This document shows positions 36,727 through 48,191 of a stretch of 64,000 nt of DNA, in pieces (position 1 is the stretch's first letter; the number at the start of each line of letters is the position of its first letter). Under the pieces are notes generated by a model. That model was given only the letters and a program-made list of their open reading frames with translations, ran no database searches and was not told the origin of the DNA. The stretch comes from Neoechinorhynchus agilis (Eukaryota > Acanthocephala), in contig CM121342.1 of the NCBI GenBank assembly GCA_051530055.1, positions 14,880,001 through 14,944,000 on the forward strand, written 5' to 3'. A program made the translations under genes and the position numbers.

Positions 36727-39130
36727 TGGAGAAAGGACTAGTCGATTGCGTTTTGGAAGTGATCAGAACAAATAGTAGGATCATATCGGTTTGATTCGAT
36801 TTAGGAGGAGAGGATATCACCATAATATCTTCCTATGTCCCGCAAATCGCATGTACAGAGGAAAATAAACAGCAATTTTGGCAAAGCTTATCGAACACTG
36901 TTGCGAACTTGAAGAGCATTCGTTATGCGATTGACTTCAATGGACATGTGGGAAATAGAGGCGGTTGGTGAACGAAACGCCGAAGGTGAAAAGATTGCGA
37001 CTGGCGAACACGTTTTTCCAAAAAGAGGATAGGTATATTAGTACCTATTCGAGCGGTGGAAAATCTAATCAAATTGATTTCATCCTAAACCCGATATTAC
37101 GATGGCACAAAATGAAGAACGTTGAAACGATTCCCGGAGAAGATTGCGTATCACAACACCGAGTAGTAGTAGCAGACTTGACGATCAGAACAAAGAGGAA
37201 ACGGTATGCCGGAAAGTGAACCCTCGAATCAGATGGTGGTTGCTAAAGGATACTGAGCTTCGAAGACTAGCTGGTGAATCGCTAATAAGTAAGCTGGAAA
37301 TGGAAGTTGACGACCCAGATGTATGGTGGAACGAATCATCAAAACTAATTCTGGTGGAACGAATGGGCATTCTTGGGCAGAAATCAGGCAGACCGCCTCT
37401 ATCAGGTAAAGAGAAGTGGTGATGGAACCCAAGGGTAAAAGAAGCGATACGCCGAAAGCGAGATGCTAAGGAAATATGGACCAGGCTCGAACAGTTGCAT
37501 CTCATAAGGATTTCAAGGAGGCAAAGAAAAATGCGAGAAGGGAATGGGCGATGGCAAAGAGAGAAGGTCAAAGGATATTTCCAGCATCGAAAGGATCAAG
37601 GATTCGCCGGGAAGTACGTTGTCAAAAGAAAACGAGGTTCCTCTAAGATGGTGAGAGTATTTCGATAAACTCCTGAATACAGAGAATCTGCGACAACCCA
37701 GCGAGGAGGCACCACCATGCGCGAATGCAGTGCAACCGTTCTCCTACAACGAAGTTGCGAGACAGCTTGGACGCATGAAATTGGGGAAAAGTGTTGGACC
37801 GGATGGTATCCCGATCGAAATATGGAAAGCGTTGGGCAGTTTTGGTATTCAAGTGTTGACGAACCTATATCGAAGGATATCACAATTTGGGGAAATGTGC
37901 GAAGCATGGCGAAGAAGTGTAGTTTTTCCGATCTAAAATCAAAAAGGAGATATTGAACAATGCAGCTTACTCATATAATCAACCAAAGTTTCAAGACCGG
38001 AATCTTCCCTAATTGCTTTAAAACAGCTCGGGTAACCCGGCTCCCGAAATCAGGAAAACTTACGCCAATTTTCAATCGAAAAATTGCACTTATTCAATTC
38101 GGTTTCCGGCCCAGCCTTTCTGCAACTGAATTTCAAATCAGACAATTGTACGAAAGGTACAATGAAAAACAGAAGCTGCTATACAGTGCATTCGTGGTGT
38201 GCTTCAGAATGAAGAACTGTCCTGAGGAATACATAAGAGCAATCCAGATCATGTACGAAGGATCCTGCAATTGTGTCAGATGCAGTGTGGGAGAGAAACT
38301 ATTTTGAGGTTACAGTTGGATTGCATCAGGGATCAGCTCTCAGTCCGTTCCTATTCGCCATGATCATGGATGTGTTGGGTTCTAAGCAAATCGCCCACAA
38401 GCTTCCATGGACACTATTGTTTGCTGATGACTTGATTGTGACAGCCGAAACACGTGAAAGGGCTCAGCGAAGTATGGAAGGGTGGCGTGAGGCATTGGAA
38501 GCCAACGGTCTTAAGGTAAACAGGTTTAACACGATATGCATGGGACTGGAAGCGCTAAAGTTAGAAGGTGTCGATTTGACGATGTGAAGAACAGTGAAAT
38601 ACCTAGGCAGCGAAGTAAATATGACAAATTCTCTTGGACCCGAAATAACTGTTCGTATACAAAGCGGGTGGATCAACTGTAGGAAGATGTCTAGTGTACT
38701 ATGCGACAAAAGGATCTCACCGAAAATGAAAGGGCTGGTGCTCGAGACCGTGGTGCGACCCGCCATGTTAAATGGCGCAGAAACTTGGACGACCAAGCAA
38801 AACGACCTCAGAAGATTAGAAACGAACGAGATGAGGATGCTGAGATGGCAGCAGGGTACACTCTCAAGGATAAGAAAAGAAATGTGGACATCAGGGAGCT
38901 GTTCGGCACTTGCCGCTGTTCAGAGTTGATCGTCCAAAGAAGGTTGTGCTAGCACGATAAAGTTTCGAAGTGCGAAGCAGATCACATACTGCGCAGTACG
39001 GAGAAATTGGAAATAACGGGAAATCGCCACGAGGAAGTCCGAGGAACAATGGGTGGATTGCATCAAATAGTATAAATTGGTTGTCGAAGGAACCGCGACC
39101 TCTCGAGAGAGAGAGAAAAATGCGTGAGTG
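36727..39130 (+). mobile_element. RTE-type LINE inserted in the RLE LINE
   Basis: Begins inside the apurinic endonuclease domain (IISSYVPQIACTEENKQQFW, FNGHVGN), so it is 5'-truncated. The reverse transcriptase blocks follow: LGRMKLGKSVGPDGIPIEIW, GLHQGSALSPFLFAMIMDVL, LLFADDLIVTAE, KYLGSEVNMT, VVRPAMLNGAETWTTK. These are RTE-clade (BovB-like) signatures. Several frame breaks and at least one internal deletion are present. The 3' end lies between 39085 and 39130, where RLE LINE sequence resumes. Confidence 0.75.
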
Positions 39131-39350
39131 AGAAGGGGTCGAGACGCTCGGGTCGTTTGGTACCGCGACGCAGGACCTGATCAAGCAATTGTCTAAGAGA
39201 TTGAGACGAATCATTAGCGATCCGAGATGGGGAGCATTCCTTCTTCAAAACAAGTCTGGCTGTGCAACGAGGGAACGCTGCATCCGCCCTTTTTAAAGTT
39301 ACACCAGGACGGCAGATGAGTGATCCAGAGTGGTGGTGTGAATGATTTCA
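39131..39350 (+). mobile_element. RLE-type LINE, copy 2, right part
   Basis: Reads GVETLGSFGTATQDLIKQL and on to the family 3' end (gatccagagtggtggtgtgaatg). It lines up with the minus-strand copy at 48655-48870 base by base over most of its length. It continues the element that breaks off at 36726. About 160 nt of element sequence, judged from the minus-strand copy, are not seen on either side of the RTE insertion. Confidence 0.75.
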
Positions 39351-39392
39351 TGTAGAAAATTGCTGATATTCCTAAAATAAGTTAACATTTAA

Positions 39393-39608
39393 TTAAAATT
39401 GTTGTGAGCATTATCCGGGTATGAAATATTTTATTTATTTGAAATATTTCACGAGGTAACCTCGCCTCATCAGTCATTGTAAATTAGCAACGGATCTAGG
39501 CGACTGGGTTAATTTACAATGACTGATGAGGCAAGGTTACCTCGTGAAGGATTTCAAATATATAAAATATGTACTCATGCCCGGGATTATGCTCACCCCA
39601 ATTTTAAC
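39393..39608. repeat. Long imperfect hairpin of two divergent repeats
   Basis: Left arm 39393-39485 and right arm 39511-39608 are inverted copies with a loop of about 25 nt. Each arm carries gactgatgaggc.aggttacc read outward from the loop, and a ccgggtat or cccgggat stretch near its tip. Two head-to-head copies of a terminal repeat explain this better than a single foldback, because the arms differ at many positions. Confidence 0.75.
39421..39477 (-). ncRNA. Hammerhead ribozyme fold
   Basis: On the minus strand: CTGATGA (complement of 39467-39473); stem II GCGAGG-TTA-CCTCGT (39451-39466, closed by a G-U pair); GAAA (39447-39450); stem III ATATTT (39447-39442) paired with AAATAT (39431-39426), the shared A being position 15.1. 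Next is the cleavage base U at 39425, then stem I TCAU (39424-39421) paired with AUGA (39477-39474). All conserved core positions are present in the right order. The opposite arm of the hairpin carries a second, decayed copy with GAAG in place of GAAA. Confidence 0.7.
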
Positions 39609-40399
39609 ACTTATGTTATTTGGTGTACTATAATTTAATGGAATACCAGACTATCCGCTACGTCAACTTTTTGAAACTTTATGTCTATTGTTTACGAGAC
39701 AAACTATCTTTGTTTTTAATTCGAACAAGGGCACATACATTAAAAAATTATTTAACAACACACACATTGTCCTTTTTCTGGTACATTTTATCAGAATTTC
39801 CGTAAGGGTTGATCCAGCCAGAAGAGCAAGACTGAGTGTCGGATGAATCTCAAACCCTTAATATTTCCCTGCTCTGTGCAATTAGGCTAGCGATCAAGCG
39901 CGGAATATTTTCCCTTCTTGCTCAGTTTCATAACAAAGTTTATAAAAATGAAACCCTAAGTTTCCGAGCTCAACTACGTGCGATGAAACATAACGAACCA
40001 CTCTTTATGGTTTTCCTTCACTTTTAGCGAACACCTCGAACATCTTTCTCATCCCAAAAAATCGAGGAGTAAGCAACTGCCCAACTTATTTCACTACAAC
40101 CATAAAGGATAATGTCACAGGATTTCCACATTATACACTCTCTTTATCCCAAATCACGTAAATAATTATCTTTCTACCCCTACGTAGCTGATCCATGCAA
40201 AATCTCAACCCTAAACTCATTTCTATCATTACCACTCACTCATACTAATTTAAATTTTCGAGTCGCACTCCGACTTCTCTCTTTGGGATAATCAATCGTA
40301 CCATATCGGCATCTTGTAACGATTTCTCCCTTAACTCACCACCCGCAACGAACAATGCAACTCCAATCTCCCTCTCCTCCGCCCCCGATTTACCGAAAG
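39609..40399. other. No gene seen
   Basis: AT-rich, becoming C-rich towards the LINE fragment at 40.4 kb. A short open frame at 39836-40027 has no recognisable product. Confidence 0.35.
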
Positions 40400-40770
40400 C
40401 AAAATTCCCTTCCCCATCGTTTTCGACTACAATACTCGTAGCCTACTTCCTAAACTAGATAAAATTTCACTCGTTTCATCTACCTCAAAAGCCGACGTAG
40501 TCATCTTAACAGAAAGGTGGCTTACCCCCTTCAACAGCGATTCAGCCATCCTTCCCGGGTACTCTTCCTTCCATAAATACCGAGAGCTCAATTTACGTAC
40601 GGCAATCGCTATCATACTCTTTATCCTTCGCAGGCTCTCTACAAAACCTCGATCTAGAATTAGTCGCAGTCCATCTGAGAAACGGCCTTAGAGAATTCAC
40701 CATTGTTGGCGTCGATCGCCCTCCTGCCTCCCGTTCTGACTCCTCTTTGCTCCAGCTTCATTGTATGATG
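40400..40770 (+). mobile_element. CR1/L2-like LINE endonuclease fragment
   Basis: The plus strand reads YNTRSLLPKLDKISLV, then ADVVILTERWLTP and AILPGYSSFHKYREL. This is the conserved start of the apurinic endonuclease of CR1/L2/Rex-type LINEs (N-x-R-S-L...K-x-D; D-x-x-x-x-T-E-x-W-L; x-P-G-Y). No other domain of this element is present. It is the only trace of this clade in the window. Confidence 0.7.
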
Positions 40771-41357
40771 GCGCAGAGTGGACCAGCGAATTCAACGCTA
40801 ATAAGACCAGGCGCGAAGAAGGAATACAACCAAATCTGACGGAAATTAACAATTTTTAGAACTCCAACACTACCAATTCACTTCACCTAAAATTTAATAA
40901 ATAAGGATATATCCAATGCTTAAGAAGCGTCCCATTGTCTTAATATAATGATTATCTTTTCCGTTTTGACGAAGCGAATTTGGTACCTCAAATGTACTTT
41001 GCTCTAAGACCATCTCGAAGGATTGAAGTTTCTGAATTTAAGCAATATTGAGGGACCTAAAAAGGATAGATGAGTAAATTGTTTATTGACAAGTATTTCG
41101 ACGGTCTTGATGGGCAGCAAATAAATTGATCAACAAACAATCAAAAGTAAACATCTGATAGGCAGTAAAAACAATTCTCCCATTATCTGTTTAATCCTTC
41201 GATAAACTTTCCGATTTATAAGAGCTAAAAGAGAAAATCGACGATAAGCGGTGCGGATATTCAAGAGAATCATGTTATTAACGGCATGTACTTTCGCGTT
41301 TTGACATGAAAAACATCTCGAACGATTCGTCCAGAACTGGACATTTAAAAATTTATT

Positions 41358-41553
41358 CTAGATTGTTGGCAGTTTCGACACGAGAATCGGGGGCGTGGTT
41401 GGAAACTGTTCCTCTGGCATCTGTGGGAACCCTTCTCACTGATGAGGTATCGAGGATCGCAGTGTCCTTAAAACTTGGTCTCCCGATATGCACGCCTCAT
41501 CGCTGTCGATGTGGGTCTTCGGTTGATGTTTTCCGTCGACACGGTCTCGTTAG
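41358..41553 (+). mobile_element. RLE-type LINE fragment, nearly identical to copy 1
   Basis: Matches 14184-14380 with only a handful of differences and sharp edges on both sides. It encodes the linker (STRESGAWLETVPLASVG, LKLGLPICTPHRCRCG) but neither flank of it. A short internal piece is unusual for a LINE, which normally leaves 3' ends. Gene-conversion-like copying, deletion of the rest or an assembly artefact could explain it. Confidence 0.75.
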
Positions 41554-43035
41554 AATGGTTTTTTATCCGAAAAAAACATATCGGCTAAAGATGATTGGTT
41601 ATAAATAAGCTTAATTACTTAGTTTTACAAGTAAAGAGTTGAGTAAATAAGTTACGTTTTCTGATATTGATCAGAGCTTCGGAATGGAAGGCTCAATTCG
41701 AATAGGGTTATTCTTTTGAACTCCAATGACAATTTTTTTACCAGGGAGCGAAAAACACGGATGCTTTAGAGACGACTTCACAGCGGTAAGGATCTTCCTT
41801 GTCGTTGAACAGGAACCTCGCAGTATTGCCTAGAACAATTTGATTTCCGTATAGGTAAAAGGCCGCGGTCAATCAAAAATTGGATAAGAACCGAACGTTC
41901 AGGCTCATGAAAGTCCGGCTGTGATTAGGAGTCGTACAACCGCTCACCGGCATCGCAGTTAAAAGGACAGAGCGAATTTAATAAGAGAGAAAGACTTAAA
42001 GTGAGCAAAATAACATTCGAATTCTCAATGACGGACTAAGAGCTTAATATTTCGAAATCTGCTCAATAAAATACGTTTTATCCGGGGTATATTATGATCG
42101 CATAACTCTATCATCCCGAAGGTTTAAAATGCGACAATAGAGCAATCTCATACAATGGATATTTTACAAGCGATTAGTTAACAAATCCGGACCGAGTCAG
42201 CGTTTTTAGTTATTTTCTCTGAAGCGCTTAGTACCGCTTTGAATCCAAAAGCTTTAAGACGTTTCGAAAGGACTCCGATAGTTCAAATAATCTAGAGGAA
42301 ATCGGATTTTGTTACTTTTATTATATTTTTCCCTTAAAAAATAATGGATTTATCTACACAATGAAATTTTCCTGATCCTTACTTAAAACATCGATGTCTT
42401 TTCACAATGCTTATAAACTACCGATAGAACTTTACGTTTTGCCTTTAACTGAGAACAAACTCTAAATGGTGATTGAGCTACGTGATTGACCCGAAAATTA
42501 TCCCAAATTTTGGGTTTATAGAATTTATGTAGAAACTCGAAATTGGGTATATAATAATGCTATAGATTTCTAGCGATTAAAGCGACGAGACTAAAAGATC
42601 GGCTAGGTGGACATTTTTCTACAAGGCGTTTAACCGAAGAACATTACTGACGTCTTTGGTTAATCAATAAAGTGAATGATAATAATTATTTCTTTTGGTA
42701 ATTTGCCGAGGCAATTACAAGCTTTGAATTTAAATCCGTAGAGGGGAAACTACTGAAATAAAGTACCTTTCCCCCTTCAAGACATCCAATGCTCTAACGT
42801 GATCACTAAAATCATTAAACTAAGCGAAAAAAGTATCGGTTGGTCATGATGTTTCCTTTCCGTCAAAGCCATTTGTGCTCCTTAAGGAATCGAAGACTTA
42901 CGGGGTTTTTTAACGCGCCTTGTCTCTTGTTTTCCATAAAGTTTGTCAAAGAACGACGGATCACATTAGAAGCTTTATTTTGGCCTTTCTATACTCTATT
43001 CACCCAAACGCACACTTGGATATTTAGGGTTTCGT
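41554..43035. other. No gene seen
   Basis: The stretch 41740-42000 is less AT-rich and looked RNA-like at first, but no rRNA or tRNA signature could be matched. Nothing else recognised. Confidence 0.35.
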
Positions 43036-44064
43036 TCACAGATAATAAATGCATTCTGATTTTGTGTCTGACACTGGATGTGTTTGCGTATATCCGGCGT
43101 CTATTCCACTTCGAGAAATACAATAATGCCAATCTTGGTTGAATATTTGCCCACGTTTGCACCATAACAATTTCGCTTTCGAGAATAGATGAACGCCTTT
43201 GTGTGGAGTGTATTCACACTTGAAGAATGCATCACATCTGAACCGCTCATGGCGGTAAATTCCTTGTTGAAGAACTATAGGTGTAAGATAATCCGTTTCC
43301 CGTTTGATTTGATTTTCCCGTGATTTATTTAACGCAATATAATATTTATACCGATGAATTTTGCTTCTCTCCCGGGACATCAAAGACGCCGTTGGTGGAC
43401 ACTGGAGCTCAAATTGAAGCCAACCTGTGAGTATAAAAACGATTCCTGAGGGAGAAGGATGCTTTAAAATCATACACTAACTCGGCATTGGATCGAATGA
43501 TAATAAACGTTGGATCCGACATTCTTCACTTATAGGTATACACTCAGCCTTTCCCTCATTCCATTCGGCATTAGTGGGGCACTCAATATCAATCAGTTGA
43601 ATGTGATTAGTAGAGGTGTTTGAAGCTGTTTTTATCCGATACGACTTACAATATCGAAACTTGTAGCAAGATTTATGTTTTCGCCCTACACCAGAGGCTG
43701 CTTCAAAATAAGGAAAAACTTTTCCCGGTTTATCACATTCTGGGAGCATGGGTGCCTCATCCGAAGTGCGTTCAGACTCATTAGAATCCGAAGAAGCTCC
43801 GTCTAGTGTAGATGGTGCATTTGATTCCGTTGTTGGAGGAACATTAGCTGTTTCCTTCTTGTCCGAATCAACACTTTTTGATTTAATGTCGGCTCCAGTG
43901 TATCGGTTCAGCTCGAAAAATTCAATCCCTTCAGGCGCCTCGATTGACACAAACTGAATTGGCTGCTCATCGTAGTCATCGTGGTCACTAGAGTTGTTGA
44001 CCAATGTTAGAAAAAGGAGTGCCAGCACGAAGTGTCTAAAAGATTTTTCCAGCTCTCTTGTCAT
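43036..44064 (-). CDS. Secreted chitin-binding (peritrophin-type) protein
   Basis: Two exons, 44064-43482 and 43424-43036, joined in phase by a 57-nt intron. A signal peptide starts the protein (MTRELEKSFRHFVLALLFLT). An acidic, Ser/Thr-rich spacer follows, likely O-glycosylated (NVPPTTESNAPSTLDGASSD). Then come two chitin-binding type-2 (CBM14) modules. The first has CDKPGKVFPYFEAA, CYKFRYC and ECPTNAEWNEGKAEC. The second has FRCDAFFKCEY, LLWCKRGQIFNQDWHYC. Each shows the aromatic and six-Cys spacing typical of peritrophins, although module 1 is stretched. The product should sit in cuticle, eggshell or another chitin layer. I chose the ATG at 44064, because the frame upstream has no earlier ATG and this one starts the signal peptide. 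Confidence 0.78.
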
Positions 44065-44539
44065 CGCGTTCAAGTGCTTGTCGGCACGCAAATTTTTATC
44101 GGTCTATATATTTTGCTTACTGCATTGCGTGAGTGCCTTCGTGATTTGTGTTGGTGTTTCTTTAAGCCCACAAAGACACTCATGAGAAAATTATTTATGC
44201 CTGCATGGTGTGCAAAAATGGCAGCTATTGCAGACATCTCGAATGCTGTACTCAGTGTCTAAAAAAGATCATGAGTAACTACAAGACAACAAACACCTAA
44301 GGGGCCTATCCTTTTGTCTGCTATTAGATTTCACTACCTAATCATTGACTCCCTTTTTAGGTATTTACTAAGAGACGATTGCAATTTGTTAAAATGATAT
44401 TTTGGTTGACAAGAAGGCCAAAAAATTGGAGGAGTTCAATGACAAGAGTATAGTTTGGTACCGCGGAAAACCATCTGCTCCTGGTCCATTAGTTCATCTT
44501 CATTCTGTTCATCCATCTTATCCACGGGTTCGTTCTGTT
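44065..44539. other. No gene seen
   Basis: Presumed 5' region of the chitin-binding gene. Nothing else recognised. Confidence 0.4.
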
Positions 44540-44612
44540 CACTAACCTCATCCGCCCGTCTGGACGGCAGTTGAGAGATCCAGAGCGGTGGTGTGAATGT
44601 TTCATAAGATTT
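44540..44612 (+). mobile_element. Solo 3' tail of the RLE-type LINE
   Basis: Matches the last bases of the family (ggacggcag, gatccagagcggtggtgtg). The same sequence is seen at 39310-39350 and, inverted, at 48655-48700. Nothing upstream of it belongs to the element, so this is an extreme 5' truncation. Confidence 0.6.
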
Positions 44613-44962
44613 GATTTGCCCTGACGTTAAATTATGTTTGTTTCAAAAAAGTATTAACAAATAAGTTTAAAATCAAGCCTGAATAATCATTCCCAATGTC
44701 CCTGATGAATCATTATTTTGATTCGGTTGTTGTTCCAAACTAAAAATCGCGTGTTAAAGGCTTGTTTACAACGAGTTTTAACCATCTGCAGGCTTATTTT
44801 AACGGCGAATTTTATTTTCTTGCGCTCGGAGCACAAGTGATACAAAAGGCACTAGCAGGCTATTAATTTTATTAATAATTTTTTTATCGATTGAGCTTTC
44901 TAAATGGACATTTTACCAGTGACCTTACTCAATCAACAAGGTAGAGAGAAGCGGCTCATCTC

Positions 44963-46881
44963 TTATAGATTTCGACTGACAAATATTGCAGCAATGGGGT
45001 AGGCGATCGCCATTGATATTGCATAGATTGATGCATAGACTGCGCATTCAAGCTTTTCCAGCGATTTCGCAATAAAGCTTCTGTTTCTCTTTCTTATTAG
45101 TTTATCGCTAAGAACTTTCTCGTATACCACTATACATTGTTCTGTCGCTAAAGCCCACGATCGTTGCTCGCGAACGTATTTTGCAGCGTTAGATCCAAAA
45201 GGCTCTCGTTTAATTGCTTTCTTGACAATTCCGACGGCAGATTTTATGTTATTTGTTTCCCACAAGAATCCATGATGGCGATCAATAAAGAATTCGCACA
45301 TTTGAGGAGTCCGAGGTGCTAGTATAGGAGTACCACAAGCCATGGATTCCAGAAAGACTTGTCCGAATGTTTCTGATTCCGATGCATATATAAAGAAATC
45401 GGCACTGGCGTAAGCTGCTGCAAGATCATCACCATACAGAGCGCCCATGAAGTAAGTTCTATCTTTTGGAAAAAGTGGCTTTACGGTGTCTATGTAGGCA
45501 CCATCTCCGACCACACATAGGAATATATCTTCACATTTTTGAACTACTTCAGCTAAGAATTCAAAGCGCTTTTCTGGTCCAATGCGTCCGACTGTAAGTA
45601 GTAGTCGTAAATGCATCTTTGTAACATCATTTCTGAACATACTCTGGCGGAATTCCTGTGATCTTCTAACAGTGTTGAAAGTATCGAAATTGACTCCCGT
45701 GTGCCATATGGATATAGGTCGATGAACTATCCAAGTGTCCACTAGATGCTTTTTGAAGTAATTGCTAACCGTTAGAAGGTGATCCGATCGATTCAGAAAC
45801 AAATATCGTAAAATACAGAACAAAAACGAAGCTACTTCGCCCATAGCCTGAGGACGTACAAAACGACGGATATAGGTCACAACGTCCGAATGAGTTGACC
45901 AAACAACTGGAATTTCAAGTATCCTTGCATAAACGAAGCATAGGCATGAGCTGGGTGTTTGCTCACAGATATGAACAATATCTGGATTAAAATCGGCTAG
46001 TGTTTTGTATAATGTGAACTAAATGTGAAGAATCAATATTATCTTGATGTCTATTTGTTTGCTCACCGATGGCACTATAAAATGAAGAGAATTTTTCAGT
46101 TTATCAACTGCGCATATACTTGTTAGAACTTTGATTTGCACATTGGATTTTATGGTCGGTTTGTCAGTAAGCCAATCTTCACTTTTCTGCAATAGAATAA
46201 GCGTTTAGCAAAGTTATAGTTTATTCTAGCCAATCTTGCTTCACTTAGGCTTCATAAACTATAAAAAACGAATCGTATCGTTTCGCAATGAATCTCAATA
46301 ACTATGAACAATACGCTGAAGGTTTTTAACGATTTTTTCGATAAACATATAAAAAGTTACTTCGAAGTTAATCGATGGTTGATGTACTTAAGATCACCAT
46401 TTTATTTCTAGACTCAGGATAAAATTGCAAAAATTATGATGCTAACAATAAACAATTGAAGAATGAAATTTGAAACTTAATCGCAAAATTAAGATGAAGC
46501 CCTAATGAAGGAAACTTTCAAGGTCCAACAAGTTCATACTTTATCTCCAGTTATTAGGCATACATGGTGTCCTTGTTGAGCCATTCTAAGGACGAGTTCT
46601 TGCAATCGCCTTGCGACCCCGCTGATGAACGGATAATAGCTTTCGACAAATATTGCAACCCGAAGTGGTTTTCTGTCTCCATTATCCGCCAAAGCCGTTT
46701 GAATAATGACATTCTCTCCATTAATTCTTAAGGCTTCTCCGTTTGGGCACTCTGTGCTTTTATTTGAAACTGTTAGCTAAAACGGAAATTTAGAGAAAAG
46801 AGCAAAAACTTTAAGAACCTTTTGTGAGCGCAAAACCTGGGATAATATGTCCTCAAAATCAACGGTGTGATATTGACTCAT
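44963..46881 (-). CDS. SQD2-like GT4 glycosyltransferase
   Basis: Four exons on the minus strand: 46881-46837, 46776-46540, 46186-46067 and 46018-44963, all phase 0, giving 485 aa. The fold is GT-B, family GT4. Exon 2 holds the N-terminal strand (LRVAIFVESYYPFISGVARR). Exon 4 has NPDIVHICEQTPSS, STHSDVVTYIRRFVRP, HTGVNFDTF, LLTVGRIGPEKRFEFLAEVV, CVVGDGAY, YFMGALYGDDLAAAYASADF and SESETFGQVFLESMACGTPI with the EX7E nucleotide-sugar motif. The closest relatives I know are plant and bacterial sulfoquinovosyltransferase SQD2 and bacterial GDP-mannose-dependent mannosyltransferases, not the usual animal GT4 enzymes (PIG-A, ALG2, ALG11). A C-terminal hydrophobic stretch (VYASIYAISMAIAYPIAAIF) may anchor it. 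Substrate unknown. Introns show it is a settled nuclear gene. Confidence 0.82.
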
Positions 46882-47666
46882 TTGGATTTTACTAAGCCGT
46901 AGATGTTATCGACACCTTACCTATTATCCAAGTTCGATTGCATTCAATACCCGTGACGGATTGAGCATTCGAAAAGCACGAAATTGGGATGGAAAACATT
47001 TTGAGCCAAAAATCCCAGCTTGCAAACTCTGGTTTTAAACTTTTGGCTCACCTTTGTCGACTTCATATTTGCGCTCCACCCAGCGGTTTAAGATCTCAAT
47101 GTTCATTCAGAAGCCAAGAGTGTAGAAACTGATGCTTCACACAAATGAATCAGAGCTGCGAAAAGCTCTGTATCATCATTCAGGTAGATTTCACAGGTAA
47201 GACATTCCGTATGTATCACCACACTCGAATTTTTTAAGCTTTGTTCATGTATTTTGAATCGGCTGAAGCGTTGGGTGAACCACTAATTTTGTTTTCGTGA
47301 TAGTCACCGTTAGTAACCAACCGTCTACTATTGATTACTTTAAGATATAATAAACAAGTTTATTCGAACGGACACTGCATTCACAGCGAGGAGGGGTATC
47401 GCAAATAATGTGAGTAAGGTACTTAAACATCATAAATGATACTTTAGAGTATTTTGTACGTCTAAAATCTATACACAAACGTGAAAATCGCTGCGATTTG
47501 TTGGTTATGGTTATAGTTAAGACGGTATTCTAAAACCAATAAACGAACCGCATCAATCGATTTTCATACTGCGCAAAAATTAAAATAAAAAAACCGTGCT
47601 GTTACTTAAAAAAATTGTGATAAGCGAAATAAATGAAATTCGGAAACCAACGACCCTTTATTTCGG
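46882..47666. other. No gene seen
   Basis: Spacer 5' of the glycosyltransferase gene and 3' of the next minus-strand gene. The ATG at 46881 is preceded (minus strand) by an acceptor-like cggcttag ten bases upstream. Confidence 0.4.
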
Positions 47667-48191
47667 TCATTGTTTTAATTGTACTTCTTTATCCGTCACC
47701 TTTCCACTTCCATTATATATGATTGGTTTGTCCAAAACATCACAAGGGTGTGTGTTGCTGATTTTAAACTTTATGAATTCTACTTGATTCCGTTTACGGG
47801 TGGAAATTGTAGCATTTTTGCCAACTCGATTTTCATCAACAACCGCATGTTTCGCCGACTTTCTTACAATTCTATTTTCCTTGTCATCGTGTTTTTCTTT
47901 AATCGAATCATTTCGCTTCATAATTTGAGCCAAGCTATTGAACCTGTTTATCCTCCGGCCATCCTGTTCTCCACGACTTACATTGTTTTCTGCACCGGTA
48001 CCATTTAAATCCTTTTCGAGCTTTTTAATATTTTCCAGCATGGATCTCCTCTCATCGTCCGTAATTTCAAATCCCTCCTTCTCAGCCAAATAAGACTTCA
48101 TTTCTTCGTCAATACTTTCACCCCACGGATATCTCATTGAAACTGCTAAACCAATTAACAGCACGATGATCACAATCTTACAGCAATTCAT
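47667..48191 (-). CDS. Secreted or membrane-proximal orphan protein (174 aa)
   Basis: A single open frame starts with a clear signal peptide, MNCCKIVIIVLLIGLAVSM, then RYPWGESIDEEMKSY. The mature part is charged and probably helical (DDERRSMLENIKKLEKDL). It has N-glycosylation sequons (NGT, NVS, NDS, NAT, NGS) and a single Cys near the end. Low complexity and many Lys/Arg/Asp/Glu residues suggest a disordered secreted protein. I do not recognise a family. The minus-strand sequence ctgtag stands three bases before the ATG, as in LTA4H, so the 5' end may be trans-spliced. Confidence 0.6.
   Translation of the reverse strand: MNCCKIVIIVLLIGLAVSMRYPWGESIDEEMKSYLAEKEGFEITDDERRSMLENIKKLEKDLNGTGAENNVSRGEQDGRRINRFNSLAQIMKRNDSIKEKHDDKENRIVRKSAKHAVVDENRVGKNATISTRKRNQVEFIKFKISNTHPCDVLDKPIIYNGSGKVTDKEVQLKQ

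Noticed and set aside
41740-42000. Possible rRNA fragment
   Set aside because: The texture is rRNA-like, but no conserved small- or large-subunit segment could be matched.
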